Part shown: positions 1 to 10,819 of the stretch, piece by piece
How positions within the stretch are numbered: position 1 is the first letter of the stretch
How the letters are laid out: each line of letters starts with the position of its first letter
Program-made: the position numbers and the translations under genes
Notes under the pieces: model-generated
Seen by the model: only the letters and a program-made list of their open reading frames with translations
Told to the model about the DNA's origin: nothing
Databases searched by the model: none
Assembly: GCA_001972305.1 (NCBI GenBank)
Contig: BDDD01000568.1
Span: forward strand, 146,433 to 210,432
Direction: 5' to 3'
From: Cephalotus follicularis
Lineage: Eukaryota > Streptophyta > Magnoliopsida > Oxalidales > Cephalotaceae
DNA: 64,000 bases

Positions 1-1
1 G

Positions 2-109
2 GTGGATCAAATTTATGATCGCTTAAACTCCCAAGACGCGCAAATGGCCCAAGTGATTCAAATGCTCCAAAATGCCTACCCTCAACCACCACCTCCCGGA
101 TCTTCTTGA
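2..109 (+). other. C-terminal tail of a retroelement ORF, possibly SIRE envelope-like
   Basis: Reading frame 2 gives 35 residues ending at 109. The peptide is rich in Gln with heptad-like hydrophobic spacing (LNSQDAQMAQVIQMLQ), then a proline run and GSS. SIRE-type copia elements often carry an extra ORF after pol whose product ends in a coiled coil, and this tail fits that position. Most of the ORF is outside the window, so the identity is inference. Confidence 0.35.
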
Positions 110-374
110 GCAAACATCTTATGCATATCACATTTTCATTTTATAGTGTGTAATGAACTTGTTATGAGCTTTTATCTTGTAGTATTGTGTTTAACTTGGT
201 ACTCTTTATTGTAAAATGACTTTGAAATGTTATGTAATGAATTTGCATTGCTATTTTATGTGATGAAGTTTTTATATGTTGATAGAGTTCAATATATAGA
301 TGGATTATGCTTGTTTATATTGATTCCTCTCCAATAGGTTAAAAATGCCAAAGGCTTACACATATGCTATGATT

Positions 375-698
375 AAGGGGGAGTCTCTTTCATCTTTTTG
401 TTGCTTGACAAAAAGGGGGAGATGATTATTGGTATTGCATTGATATTTGCTTTTAAACATTGATATCTTTCTTTTCATTAGTAAAATTGAGTTTTGCATT
501 TGCAAAAATGCTTAGGTATACATTGGTTTTTAAACTATCTCTTTTAGTCTATGCATACAAAAAGGGGGAGAATTATTGTTAAAAGACTTGGACATATGCT
601 TAGACATGATAATTTGTAAGATGAGTTAATTTCAGTAAGTTAGATGTCAAAATTATGCAATATTAGGCTTGTTTTGTCAATCATCAAAAAGGGGGAGA
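375..698 (+). repeat. Repeated polypurine tracts before the SIRE-like 3' LTR
   Basis: The 13-mer AAAAAGGGGGAGA occurs identically at 410-422, 559-571 and 686-698. A shorter variant (AAGGGGGAG) lies at 375-383. The last copy directly precedes the LTR start TGTTGG at 700 and is the expected plus-strand priming site. The upstream copies are the multiple polypurine tracts known from SIRE elements. The bases between them are AT-rich and non-coding. Confidence 0.75.
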
Positions 699-875
699 TT
701 GTTGGCTTTTTGCCACCCCTTTAATTATGTTAAAGATTATGTTTCGATGATTAACAAACAAGTATCAATCAAGAAACACTTATATGCATGATTTGATTTT
801 ATACAAATTCATATACTCACTTGGTTGTTTTGTTGAAAGTGTTGCAAAGGTTCTAAATTGCAGAAACAGGCAATC

Positions 876-1260
876 CAGCCGACTGAAACAGAGATTCAGT
901 CGACTGCCAAAGCATACAGTCGACTGCCAAAGTATGACCAACCGACTGGACCTTCAAACAAACTCAGAATCTGCACATGCACCCCAGCCAGCCGACTGCC
1001 ACAGGGCTACAGTCGACTGCCAGGGCAAGACAGTCGACTGCCACAGGACTCCAGCCGACTGCCATGAAATGCACAATTCAACCAGTAGCTTTGGAAATCG
1101 ACTTTCAAGCCCAAACAGCCGACTGGAACAGAGCATCAGTCGACTGCCCAGGCATCCAGTCGACTGCCTAGTCTATCCAGCCAACTGCCTCCTCCCAACG
1201 GCTATAATTATAAATGCACAACATTTTACCAGCCGACTGCATGGAAAATCCAGACGACTG
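876..1260. repeat. 14-word array of CAGTCGACTG-type palindromes, 21-bp phased
   Basis: Words start at 876, 897, 917, 939, 989, 1010, 1031, 1052, 1116, 1137, 1157, 1178, 1230 and 1251. The consensus CAGTCGACTG is its own reverse complement; CAGCCGACTG is the commonest variant. Neighbouring words are 20-22 bp apart except for three gaps of 50, 64 and 52. The spacers of about 11 bp share little sequence. The array sits 40-430 bp upstream of the TATA box of the LTR. Frames across it give Ser-Arg-Leu-Pro-like heptads that are a by-product of the 21-bp period, not a protein. Confidence 0.9.
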
Positions 1261-1303
1261 GATTTGGTCTGAATGCACAAAAATAGATCCGTTGGAGGAT
1301 CTC

Positions 1304-1310
1304 TATAAAA
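1304..1310 (+). promoter_or_regulatory. TATA box of the SIRE-like LTR
   Basis: TATAAAA lies within the LTR, 44 bp downstream of the last palindromic word. The position, about 600 bp into an LTR of 1.1 kb, fits the U3/R boundary. No transcription start can be read directly. Confidence 0.55.
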
Positions 1311-2152
1311 GGAAGAATGTGGTATTTTTACAAAAGAGACACATCAAGAGATACCAAGCAAATGCACATTACTTCCAAGTAACACTAGAGCTATTTTCAA
1401 TCTTTCAATTCAATATCCAAAGCTTGTAACTAAGCTAGCATTTTCATATCCAACCTATTGAGAAGTTATTGTAAACACAACACACTTCACATTTATCATT
1501 CTTTGTATTTGCGGGAAGTGAACCCTTGTAAGTTGTTTATTGATTTACACCCGGAAATTAAATCAAGTGTAAAGGTGGTTTGTTTGATTTGCACCCGTAA
1601 GCCAAAAATCAAAGGTTGCTAGTGGTGGCTAGTGGAATCTCAAGGTGTTCTTGAGAAAGTGGATGTAGGCACGGTTTTGCCGAACCACTATAAATTTTGT
1701 TTGCACTCTCTATCCCTTAACTCCTTATTTATTTGTTATTGTGTGATTGTTTATGTTCATTGCTTAAATTGTATTTTCCGCATACATAGTTAGTAGTTAA
1801 AGGTTGCCATACAAATACTTTCAGTTCTAAAATCCGAACTACATATATAATCCTTAACATAAATTCCAAGATCAAGATATGTACATAACACTGGTCAACA
1901 TAGGATCATGAAACGACTATTCAATTGACAGAATTAAACTTAAGTGATAAAATCAACTTAAACTCCAAGTTCCATACATAACCATAACATTACTAAAAGA
2001 AACCAAATCCTAAAATGCCCTCAAGCCAAAGGTGTTTCTCTCATCACACTTGCCCCATATGCTCCTGATAACTTGTCGCATGGTAAACAAAAACGCAGCT
2101 GAGCAAACCTCAGTACGGATATAGAATCATAAAACAGTTTACGAACAAAAGA

Positions 2153-2240
2153 GAACAGTTACGAATCAAAATAGAACAATTGTGAATCAAAACAGAACAG
2201 TTATGAATCAAAATAGTTTACGAAACAAAACAGTTTACGG
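2153..2240. repeat. 21-bp tandem repeat in the minus-strand LTR
   Basis: Units built on GAACAGTTACGAATC start at 2153, 2174 and 2195, exactly 21 bp apart. They are followed by shorter AGTTTACG units at 2215 and 2232. The word is not palindromic and is unrelated to GTCGAC, but the period equals that of the palindrome arrays elsewhere in the window. Confidence 0.7.
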
Positions 2241-2877
2241 AACAAAACAAAACAGTTTAAACATTCTTTATAAATTACCTCAGAAATTTTCGTATCAAAC
2301 CAATTCCATACCTTTAAAAACATAAAGCATACCTTTCAAAACATAAGTTTCATACTTAGCGTCATAACATATCATATATCGGAACACATATAAGCAATAG
2401 ATTCGCGATGCCCACATGCCAGGTAGAAATGACGTGTACGGCACCACACAATCAATTCTCACAACATATCATATCTCATATAACTAGGATCGATCCATAC
2501 ACCTCTGTCACAAATCCACCACAAGGATATCATAAACATAGAGAGACACCGTAGACTAATCACACCACCACGGAAAGTGTCATGCCTCCATGCCAAAGGA
2601 CATGCCTATGGTACGCCCCATAGGTGGGTACAAAAGCTTAGTACTTCACCATTTCAAAACATTGATTTTTCATAATCAATTTAAAACACATATAGAAAGA
2701 TTTTCTGAATAATCGTTATCGACCGATAAATTTCACATTGCACATAATTTCATAATCGGAAATCAACTCATTTATTTTCACGATAAAAGTGAGGATTGCA
2801 TAACATTTCATAAACGTATCATAGCTGAATATATAAAGTCAGAAATATTGACTTTCATAAAAATATCAAAACAGACT

Positions 2878-4455
2878 TGATGGGTGGCCGAATCAAAATT
2901 ACCCTAATCTAACATTTTAGCAAGTGGAAGTAGGGATCATTCCCACGAAGAGCTGAAAGGAGATGCTACAAAAATAAACTTAGGATGTAACTAAACAAAA
3001 ATAACGAATAGGAAATTAATTTAATCTACGCTAACAATGCAAATAAAATGAATTGAAAAGAGAATTGATTTGGATTAAATTAATTTAATGAGAAATTGAA
3101 CAATTCAAATTAAATATCCAACGTAAACTAACAAAATAAATAAATAAGAAAAATAATATAAAACAGAAATCCCGTAGATGTGAGAATCCCCGCATGTATA
3201 TATATATTCAAATTCATGGCACAAGTTTCAGTTTAGCAAATAAAATTACCGAATTAACCTAGGTACGACTATCCTGTCAAACCTTGATACTCTCAAAAGG
3301 TTGATTGGTTAAAGGGTGTCTTTGGTTAACACAACAAACTAGTGATTTAGCCTAGGTACAACCTATCCTGTCACACCTTGATACTCTTAAAAGGTTGATT
3401 TGTTAAAGGCTATCATTGGTTCAACCAGATAAAAAAAGTATAGCATGATATAAATGAAATAAAGCTACTAACAATAAATCATCAAAACAGATTTTATATA
3501 TTAAAAATTCTTCTTATCAATGTTGTCACTACACTAACAAGAAAAAGTGTCTCATAAACATGCAATTAAACTTGAAACCAAAACTGAAATATATATATAT
3601 ATATAACATAGGTTCATCTACATCTAGGGATTAAAAATACTTAGCCGGACATGACGATGAAAACAGATATCTTGAATGAATTCTTCATCCTTCACCTGCC
3701 GTGCGCCTCTCTTCTTCTTTCTACTTTCGCGTCTCATGATATATATATATATGTCACTGCTTAACCTAACTCAAAAATTAAAACGTGGCGTTGGCGTGTT
3801 ATTGCTGCATGACTTCATGGGCTGAAGACGAATGGATGTATGGGTTGGGCGTTTTGGCGGCGTGATGCGCATGGACTGAAGACTCGTGGGCTCATGGCTT
3901 CATGATATACTGGGCTGAAGATTTTATGAATGCATGCATGCAGGCATTTTGGTGTGTGTTGATTGGTTGGAAGATGTATGCGTGCATGGAATGGGCTGAT
4001 GGATGACGTATGGGCTTTGCATTGAGGCTTGATGTTGCTGATGGCTTTTGCTAGGCGCATGGTGTTGGCGTGAGAATTTGATGACACGTGGCGGATGTTG
4101 GCTTGATGTGTTCCAATATTTGTTTTCTTGCAATATCTTTTCGTCGGAGCTTCAGAATGAACCGGTCCAAGAACTAAAAGTACTCCAAATAATTTTATGA
4201 ACAAAATGAGCCCAATATTCAATATCTTTCGAGCTTTAAATTTAGACTTCTCTCGCTTAAGTGGGTGCACTCTTTAACTGATCGTTGACTTCAAACCACT
4301 TTAACTCGAAAAGTAACGTTTTAGCATCATTTTCTTTTATTCCGTAATAATCAAATAATACTTGAAAATCAAATAAACACCACCACAGTAGTCTATTCCA
4401 AGCATAAAAATATAATAATTAACTCATTAAAAAGAACACATTTTTATGCTTATCA
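2878..4455 (-). repeat. 3' LTR of the Athila-type element
   Basis: About 1.58 kb, beginning TGATAAGCAT on the minus strand at 4455 and ending with CA at 2878. It matches 9314-10819 over its length. It contains a roughly 93-bp tandem duplication (units from 3258 and 3351, each with CCTAGGTAC), also present in the other LTR at about 9705-9875. The two LTRs also share short AT-dinucleotide runs of different length. Confidence 0.88.
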
Positions 4456-4466
4456 AATACCCCCAT
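4456..4466 (-). other. Polypurine tract of the Athila-type element
   Basis: On the minus strand the tract reads ATGGGGGTATT directly before the LTR start. It is preceded by GCTTGAGGACAAGCAAAG, a string commonly seen at this place in Athila and Tat elements. Confidence 0.8.
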
Positions 4467-6492
4467 ACTTACACTTTGCTTGTCCTCAAGCAAACAAAAT
4501 AGAAAGCTAAGAACATGAAAACAAAAACAAAAGCATAAATAGCAAACACAAAGAAAAACAAAAACCTAACTCACTTTCGGAGGAATCACGATTGCATTTA
4601 GCACATGCAACAAGCCTTTAAACCCCTAGGTGTCCCTAGTGGATGAGTTTTGTCTCGTGAGTGTTTTCCAAGTGAATAAACACACAAAATTCAGTTCATC
4701 AAAATTCTGAAAATAGGCAAAATGTATCTCTACTAAAATATTCATAGAACACCATCATACTTGATTTTTATTATCTCGTTCCAAGTTCTAGAATCAAAAC
4801 ACATCTCAATTAAGGAGCATTCATATATATTTCTATTATTCCAAAATATATAAACCAATCAAAATATGCATTCTTAGCAACATAAAATCTAGTTCGGAGC
4901 CGGACAAAGAACTTTAGCACTTACACATATTTTCTTTCTTTTGCTTTTTTTTTTCTTTTTTTTTTTTCATTCTTGCACTCTTTTTCATCTGAAATGTCAT
5001 GGATGGAGCAAACACCAGACACTCAAAGTACTAAGTAGCTTCAGATTTTTTTTTACCAACTTAAATTCGTGCAATGTCTTGATCTCTTAAGCTTTCTATA
5101 AGACCCATGTAGCGAGCTTTCGACCAGTTACTCTCAAACCAGTTGGCTTTAAGGAACTAGGTCTAAAACACCCCTCGGATTTAATTACTCGAATCAAATA
5201 GGCTACAGACCAAGACTGAATTCAAAAAGGTAAAATAAACATTTTTTTTCTTTTTTTCTTTTTTTTTTTGATATATATGTAAGAACATCCATTCATCATC
5301 CTTCTCCTCACTAAAGTTTATGAAACTTTGAAAACATACAAGACGAACTTTTTTTATCTTTATCTTTATTTATTTATTTTCGCACAAACTCCTACGTTGA
5401 GATATATTTCTTTTCTTTTCCTCGAAAACGAAAATTTTATTATTTCTCATATGGGGTTTTCTATTATTTCTAAGTATATCAACATTTATTCCTACTTTCA
5501 AAATTAAAATGAACAACGGTACCAAACTCCCCCATTCGTAAACGTTGCATTGTCCTCTATGCAATGAAACACAAATATAAAAATAACAATAAATGAGCAA
5601 AAATAATCAAACAATGCAAATAAATAAAAGAGCAATGGGGTAGGATTTACAGGATATGATCATAGAGCTCGAAATATTCTATCGATACAGCTAAAATTTT
5701 TGAAGATTATCAATCCGTGCTTAAATTACCTACAAAAACAAAAACGTAAAAGAAATGAGATACATAAATAAAACAAAAATACAGTGGGTTGCCTCCCACT
5801 AAGCGCTTTGCTTTAACGTCTTTGGCTAGAAGCTGCTGGTGTGGATATCAAAGAGGAGTGTAGACAGGATCGATCAGGTCAATAGACTCAATGATCTGTC
5901 GATTAGTAATTCCATCCACATATGGTTTCAAAGGCGGCCCATGGACGTTAAATGTGTCTTTAAAACCTATCCAAGCAAACTCAAAAATACCAGGTGAAAG
6001 CACAGTTTGAACAATATAAATGGCATCCCAAAAATATTTCCATCAATAAAATCCATCAATAGAACCATAATATTTAAGTGCATCAGCACAATGGGAGAAA
6101 ACAACTTTTACAATATAAGAACTGTCCCAACAAAAATTCCACCAGTAAAAATGGTCAAGAATGCAATCTACCAAATTACTAGTCTCTCAATCCCAAAGAA
6201 CAGTCAATATTTCAAATGATGTGGAACAATGACCAATGAATGAATTACAAAGAAATTCTTTTAATTCAAATTTCGGAGACTTTTCTATGAATGGTTTATG
6301 TCAAGATGTGGGCAATGGACCCTCTGATTCTAATTGTTGTGGACCTAACACCTCAAAGAAATCTCCTTTTTCAATCTCCTCAAATTCCCTCGTACACTCA
6401 CTGATGATTTCATCAAATTCGCGTTCCTTATCCGAGATGGATTCAATAACCCCATTATCTAACCACTTCAAAAATTCCAGTTGAATTGCTTC
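4467..6492 (-). other. Non-coding 3' region and remnant pol end of the Athila-type element
   Basis: This 2-kb stretch lies between the protease region and the 3' LTR. Around 5850-6000 the minus strand encodes a peptide resembling the C-terminal end of Athila pol (VHGPPLKPYVDG), followed by a conserved hairpin at 5783-5800. The rest is AT-rich with poly-T/C runs at 4931-4966 and 5240-5270. The unit at about 5087-5250 (containing GTAGCGAGCTTTCGACCAGT) recurs twice at 61770-62090 in the other Athila fragment. No further coding region is recognised. Confidence 0.6.
5783..5800 (-). other. Conserved hairpin near the end of Athila pol
   Basis: AGTGGG and CCCACT form a perfect 6-bp stem around a 6-base loop. 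In the sense of the element it reads AGTGGGAGGCAACCCACT. From memory, this GGGAGGCAACCC motif recurs just after pol in many plant Athila/Tat elements, so it is probably a retained RNA structure. Its role is not known to me. Confidence 0.65.
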
Positions 6493-7494
6493 CTAATCCT
6501 CGATTTCCTTCAAGCATTCAATGAAGTTGCTATCAAACTCTATGTCAAAGGATGTTTGGTCAGGTGTGGCAATTTTGTGAGTGTAATGGGATAGATGATC
6601 CCATTCGCTATCTGATGTTGGCTCATTGAGCTTATTTTCTAGCCATGCTAACTCTGCTTCATTTTCCAACCACTGTGTGTCAATCCTATCAGGAGTTGAG
6701 TGAATCAAACGAGAATCCAATAGGTCCTTAATCTCAACAGTGTATGAATTTGACTCACAATCATCGTCAACGAAACTCCGAAGATATGTCCTATCTATAC
6801 TATTTATGGCAAAACAAGCCTCCTCACCTTGCGGTCCTAGGGCTTCATTGAAGATGTTCAGTCTTAACTTCTTATTACCAAAGGATATGTCCATAGCTCC
6901 AGATCGATAATTTATAAAAGCATTTGTTGTGGCTAAGATAGGACGACCTAAGATAATCAATTGCGGCTTCTCATTCGCATGTGTTTCCATATCAAGCATT
7001 AGGAAATCCAATAGAAAATAAAGCTCATCTACTTTCACCAAAACATCCTCAATGAATCCCTTCAGAATTTTCAAAGATCTATCAGCAAGTTGAAGGGTTA
7101 CCTCATCGGGTTTCAATTCTCCAAATCTGAAATGGTCATAAACTGAGCTAGGGAGGATGTTAACGCTAGCCCCTAAATCCAAAAGTGCTCTATCTATGAG
7201 TAAATTTCCAATCTTACTCGATATCAGAGGAGCTCCAGGATCTTTTAGTTTAGCTGTCAACTTGTTAGAAAGCACTGCGCTCACCTGCTCTGTGAGATGG
7301 ACCATTTTTGGAATGTACGTTTTCACCTTACGCTTCGTGGTGCATAAGTCTTTCAAGAATTTGGCGTATACTGGCACTTGTCGTATTGCATCTAAGAGAG
7401 GAAGGCTGATTTGGACTTGTTTAAACAGTTCCATCATCTCGTCCATTCTTGCTAACTTTTTACCAAATGGAGGAACTAAAGACGGAGATCGCAA
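6493..7494 (-). pseudogene. Athila protease region (retropepsin-like)
   Basis: The minus strand encodes a retropepsin-like aspartic protease domain. Residues near 106-115 read DLGASVNILP, the active-site motif form of this lineage, and a later GRPILATTNAFI block matches the flap/C-terminal part of plant Athila proteases. The segment lies downstream of gag as expected. It is part of a broken element and is not a host gene. Confidence 0.8.
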
Positions 7495-8039
7495 ACACTC
7501 GGGGAAAGGTACTTTAGGTGTGGAAAAGGTAATGTCTTTTTCCTTCCCCTTTTGTTCACTTTATTTAGACATGGATGCTTTAGTGACTTCCATTTCAGAT
7601 TGGCCAATGGTCACTTTCTCACCACTCTTGAAGGACACACTCTCTTCAGGATTCTTTTCATGAATCGGATTAGGATTTGAGATAGTTTCTTGCATTCTTT
7701 AGATTACTCGACCACTTCTCAAGGTAGTAATTGCTTGGGCTGGTTCTACATAGGAACACTATCTAGCCTGATTTCTCAGATTGCCTACCACTTGACTGGG
7801 CATGTAGCCTTCTTCTCTCTTCCTCATCATATCGGCTAGTTGTCCTATTTGCGTTTCCAATTTGGAGATGGATTAGGAATGGGAGTGAATGATCTGATCA
7901 TATTTCTGGCTGTTCTTGTTGATCCCATCTAACGCAAATAGTATCTTATCCATTTTATCTTCATTTGACAAGGGCACTTGAGGTGGAAAATTTGATTGTT
8001 GTACATCCCTATAGGCATTCTGATAAGGAAAGGAATTGT

Positions 8040-9280
8040 CTTACCTATACGGGGGATTCTGGCTAGTATTGGGCAGCTTCCATGAAAAATTGGGGTGATT
8101 CCTCCATCCCGGGTTATACGTGTTGGAATATGGGTCATTTTCTGATCGTTGGAATCCTTGTACTGCTTGCGCTTGTTCTTGAATAAATTCTGGATATTGC
8201 ACAGCAAGCGGGCAATCACTCATGTAATGTGTCGGATTAGCACATAAGGCGCAAGCCTCGTGTGCAGTAGAATTCTGAGTAGATTGCGTAGGAAGCGTCC
8301 CTATTGTAAGCACTTTATCTAAATTCTGAGATAGGATGTCCACCTTGGCATTGATAGTCTCAAATTGGCTAACCTCGTATATGCCTCCTTTCTTTTGAGT
8401 ACCCATCGCAGAGGACTCTATTCTGGATGATAAATGATGCAAAGAGTTCTCGCTAAGGGCCTCAAACAATTGCCAAGCCTCATCCTCACTTTTATTCATG
8501 AATGTACCTCCACAAGAAGCATCCACCATCTGTCTATTTTGTGCAGTCAGCTCATCATAGAAGCATTGGACTAACTGCCATTTAGGAACGACATGATGGG
8601 GACATTTTCGAATGAATTCCTTTAATCTTTCCCATGACTCATGGAACTGCTCACCATCTTGCTGTGAAAAGTTAGTGAGAGCTCGTCTTATTTGGTTGGT
8701 TCAACCTATGGGAAAATATTTCTTGAGGAACTCGTGTTGTAATTGTGCCCACCTGGTGATGACTACGGAGTCTAAGGAATATAACCATTGTTTAGCTCTA
8801 TCTTTCAATGAGAATGGAAATAAGATCAACTTAAGGGCATCCTCCGACAAATTCTGAATTTTAAACGTGGAGCAAATCTCTATGAATTCATCCAAATGTT
8901 TGTACGGTTCCTCATTGGGAAGTCCATAAAAGGATGGTAACATCTGAATCATATTGGACTTAATCTCATATTGAGCAGCTTGGATAGCAGGCACCCTAAT
9001 GCATGAAGCAGTGGTATATGCACGAGGGGTAAAATGTTCACTCAATGGCCGTCTTGGTTGCACATCATGATTTTCACCCATTCTGGTGTTTGCTCTAATG
9101 GCAGCAAGGGCTCTTTCAATCTCTAGGTTGCAAGTAAGTATTTCGGAATCCAACGATCGACGACCTAGCATGCATTTAAGTACAATGAAAAAAATAAGGA
9201 AAAAAAATCCTAAGGTTTTGTTTTTGTTTTGTTTTTGTTTTTTTTTACTTACTAAACTCCCTAAACTATTTTTATGACAC
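8040..9280 (-). pseudogene. Athila gag region
   Basis: The minus strand encodes a retrotransposon gag. The block FPFSLKDRAKQWLYSL with the preceding NEEPYKHLDEFIEIC is the conserved core of Athila/Tat gag, at roughly 8760-8910. Further on, at about 8212-8253, CALCANPTHYMSDC forms a CX2CX4HX4C zinc knuckle typical of nucleocapsid. The region begins just after the primer binding site. It is broken. Confidence 0.8.
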
Positions 9281-9290
9281 TCACTTCGCT

Positions 9291-9307
9291 CCCCGGCAAC
9301 GGCGCCA
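9291..9307 (-). other. Primer binding site of the Athila-type element
   Basis: On the minus strand it reads TGGCGCCGTTGCCGGGG. This string is the usual primer site of Athila elements and is thought to pair with tRNA-Asp. It lies six bases from the 5' LTR end. Confidence 0.85.
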
Positions 9308-9313
9308 AAATTT

Positions 9314-10819
9314 TGATGGGTGTCGTTAGGCCGAATCAAAATTACCCTAATCTAACAATTTAGCAAGTGAAAGTAGGGATCGTTCCCACGAAGAGCTGAA
9401 AGGAGATGCTATAAAAATAAACTTAGGATGCCACTAAAAAGAAATAACAAATACTAAATTAATTTAATCTAAGCTAACAATACAAATAAAATGGATTGAA
9501 AAGAGGATTGGTTTTCAATTAAACTAATTTAATGAAAAAAACTAAACAATTCAAATTAAATATCTAACGTAAAGTGACAAAATAAATAAATAATAATAAT
9601 ATGAAACAGCAATCCCATAGATGTGAGAATCCCCGCATGTATATATATATATATTCAAATTAATGGCACAAGTTTCAGTTTAGCACATAAAATTACCGAA
9701 TTAACCTAGGTACAACCTATCCTGTCAAACCTTGATACTCTCAAAAGGTTGATTGGTTAAAGGGTGTCTTTGGTTAACACAGCAAACTAGTGATTTAGCC
9801 TAGGTACAACCTATCCTGTCACACCTTGATACTCTCAAAAGGTTGATTGGTTAAAGGCCGTCATTGGTTCAACCACATAAAAAATGTATTGCATGATATA
9901 AATGAAATAAAGCTACTAACAAGAAATCATCAAAACAGATTTTATATATGAAAAATTCTTCTCATCAATGTTGTCACTACACTAACAAGAAAAAGTGTCT
10001 CATAAACATGCAATTAAACTTGAAACCAAAACTGAAATATATATATAACATAGGTTCATCTACATCTAGGGATTTCTTCTTTCTACTTTCGCGTCTCATG
10101 ATATATATATATATATGTCGCTGCTTAACTTAACACAAAAATTAAAACATGGCGCTGGCGTGTTATTGCTGCATGACTTCATGGGGTGAAGACGAATGGA
10201 TGTATGGGTTGGGCGTTTTGGCGGCGTGATGCGCATGGACTGAAGACTCGTCGGCCCATGGCTTCATGATATACTGGGCTGAAGATTTTATGAATGCATG
10301 CATGCAGGCATTTTGGTGTGTGTTGATTGGTTGGAAGATGTATGCATGCATGGAATGGGCTGATGGATGACCTATGGGCTTTGCATTGTGGCTTGATGTT
10401 GCTGATGGCTTTTGCTAGGCGCATGGTGTTGGCGTGAGAATTTGATGACACATGGCGGCTGTTGGCTTGATGTGTTCCAATATTTGTTTTCTTGCAATAT
10501 CTTTTCATCGGAGCTTCAGAATGAACCGGTCCAAGTACTAAAAGTACTATAAATAATTTTATAAACAAAATGAGCCCAATATTCAATATCTTCCAAGCTT
10601 TAAATTTTGACTTCTCTCGCTTAAGTGGGTTTACTCTTTAACCGATCATTGACTTCAAACCACTTTAACTCGAAAAGTAATGTTTTAGCTTCATTTTCTT
10701 TTATTCCGCAATAATCAAATAATACCTGAAAATCAAATAAACACCACCACAGTAGTCTATTCCAAGCATAAAAATATAATAATTAACTCATTAAAAAGAA
10801 CGCATTTTTATGCTTATCA
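9314..10819 (-). repeat. 5' LTR of the Athila-type element
   Basis: About 1.5 kb, the partner of 2878-4455. Its minus-strand end at 9314 lies six bases from the primer binding site, and its outer end at 10819 touches the AGACT duplication. A frame of about 135 residues on the minus strand inside it is also found in the other LTR and is not a gene. Confidence 0.88.

Larger units (their letters stand above)
1..1823 (+). mobile_element. 3' part of a SIRE-like Ty1/copia element
   Basis: This is the downstream end of a copia element that enters the window from the left. It consists of a short coding tail (2-109), a long untranslated stretch with several copies of a polypurine tract, and a 3' LTR (700-1823). 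Repeated polypurine tracts and a long 3' region are a known habit of the SIRE (Maximus) lineage. Gag and pol lie outside the window, so lineage and state cannot be checked from protein. If the right LTR end is 1823, the target duplication would start at 1824 (GTTCT), but its partner is off-window. The assignment rests on the tract pattern and LTR ends. Confidence 0.6.
700..1823 (+). mobile_element. SIRE-like 3' LTR
   Basis: The LTR runs from TGTTGG, immediately after the polypurine tract, to a CA at 1822-1823 and is about 1.12 kb. It contains a dense array of CAGTCGACTG-type words (876-1260) just upstream of a TATA box. The left end is well supported by the tract. The right end is inferred from the terminal CA and from the change to unrelated sequence, because the 5' LTR is outside the window and cannot be compared. 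Confidence 0.55.

Noticed and set aside
784-1272. A 162-residue frame with SRLPKHTVDC-like repeats as a protein gene
   Set aside because: It lies inside an LTR, and its heptad repeats follow directly from the 21-bp word array. All three frames of the array read open for the same reason, and frames over other arrays differ with the word type.
3815-4270. 151-residue minus-strand frame, repeated at 10179-10586
   Set aside because: Both copies lie in the two LTRs of the Athila element; the duplication is the LTR pair, not a gene family.
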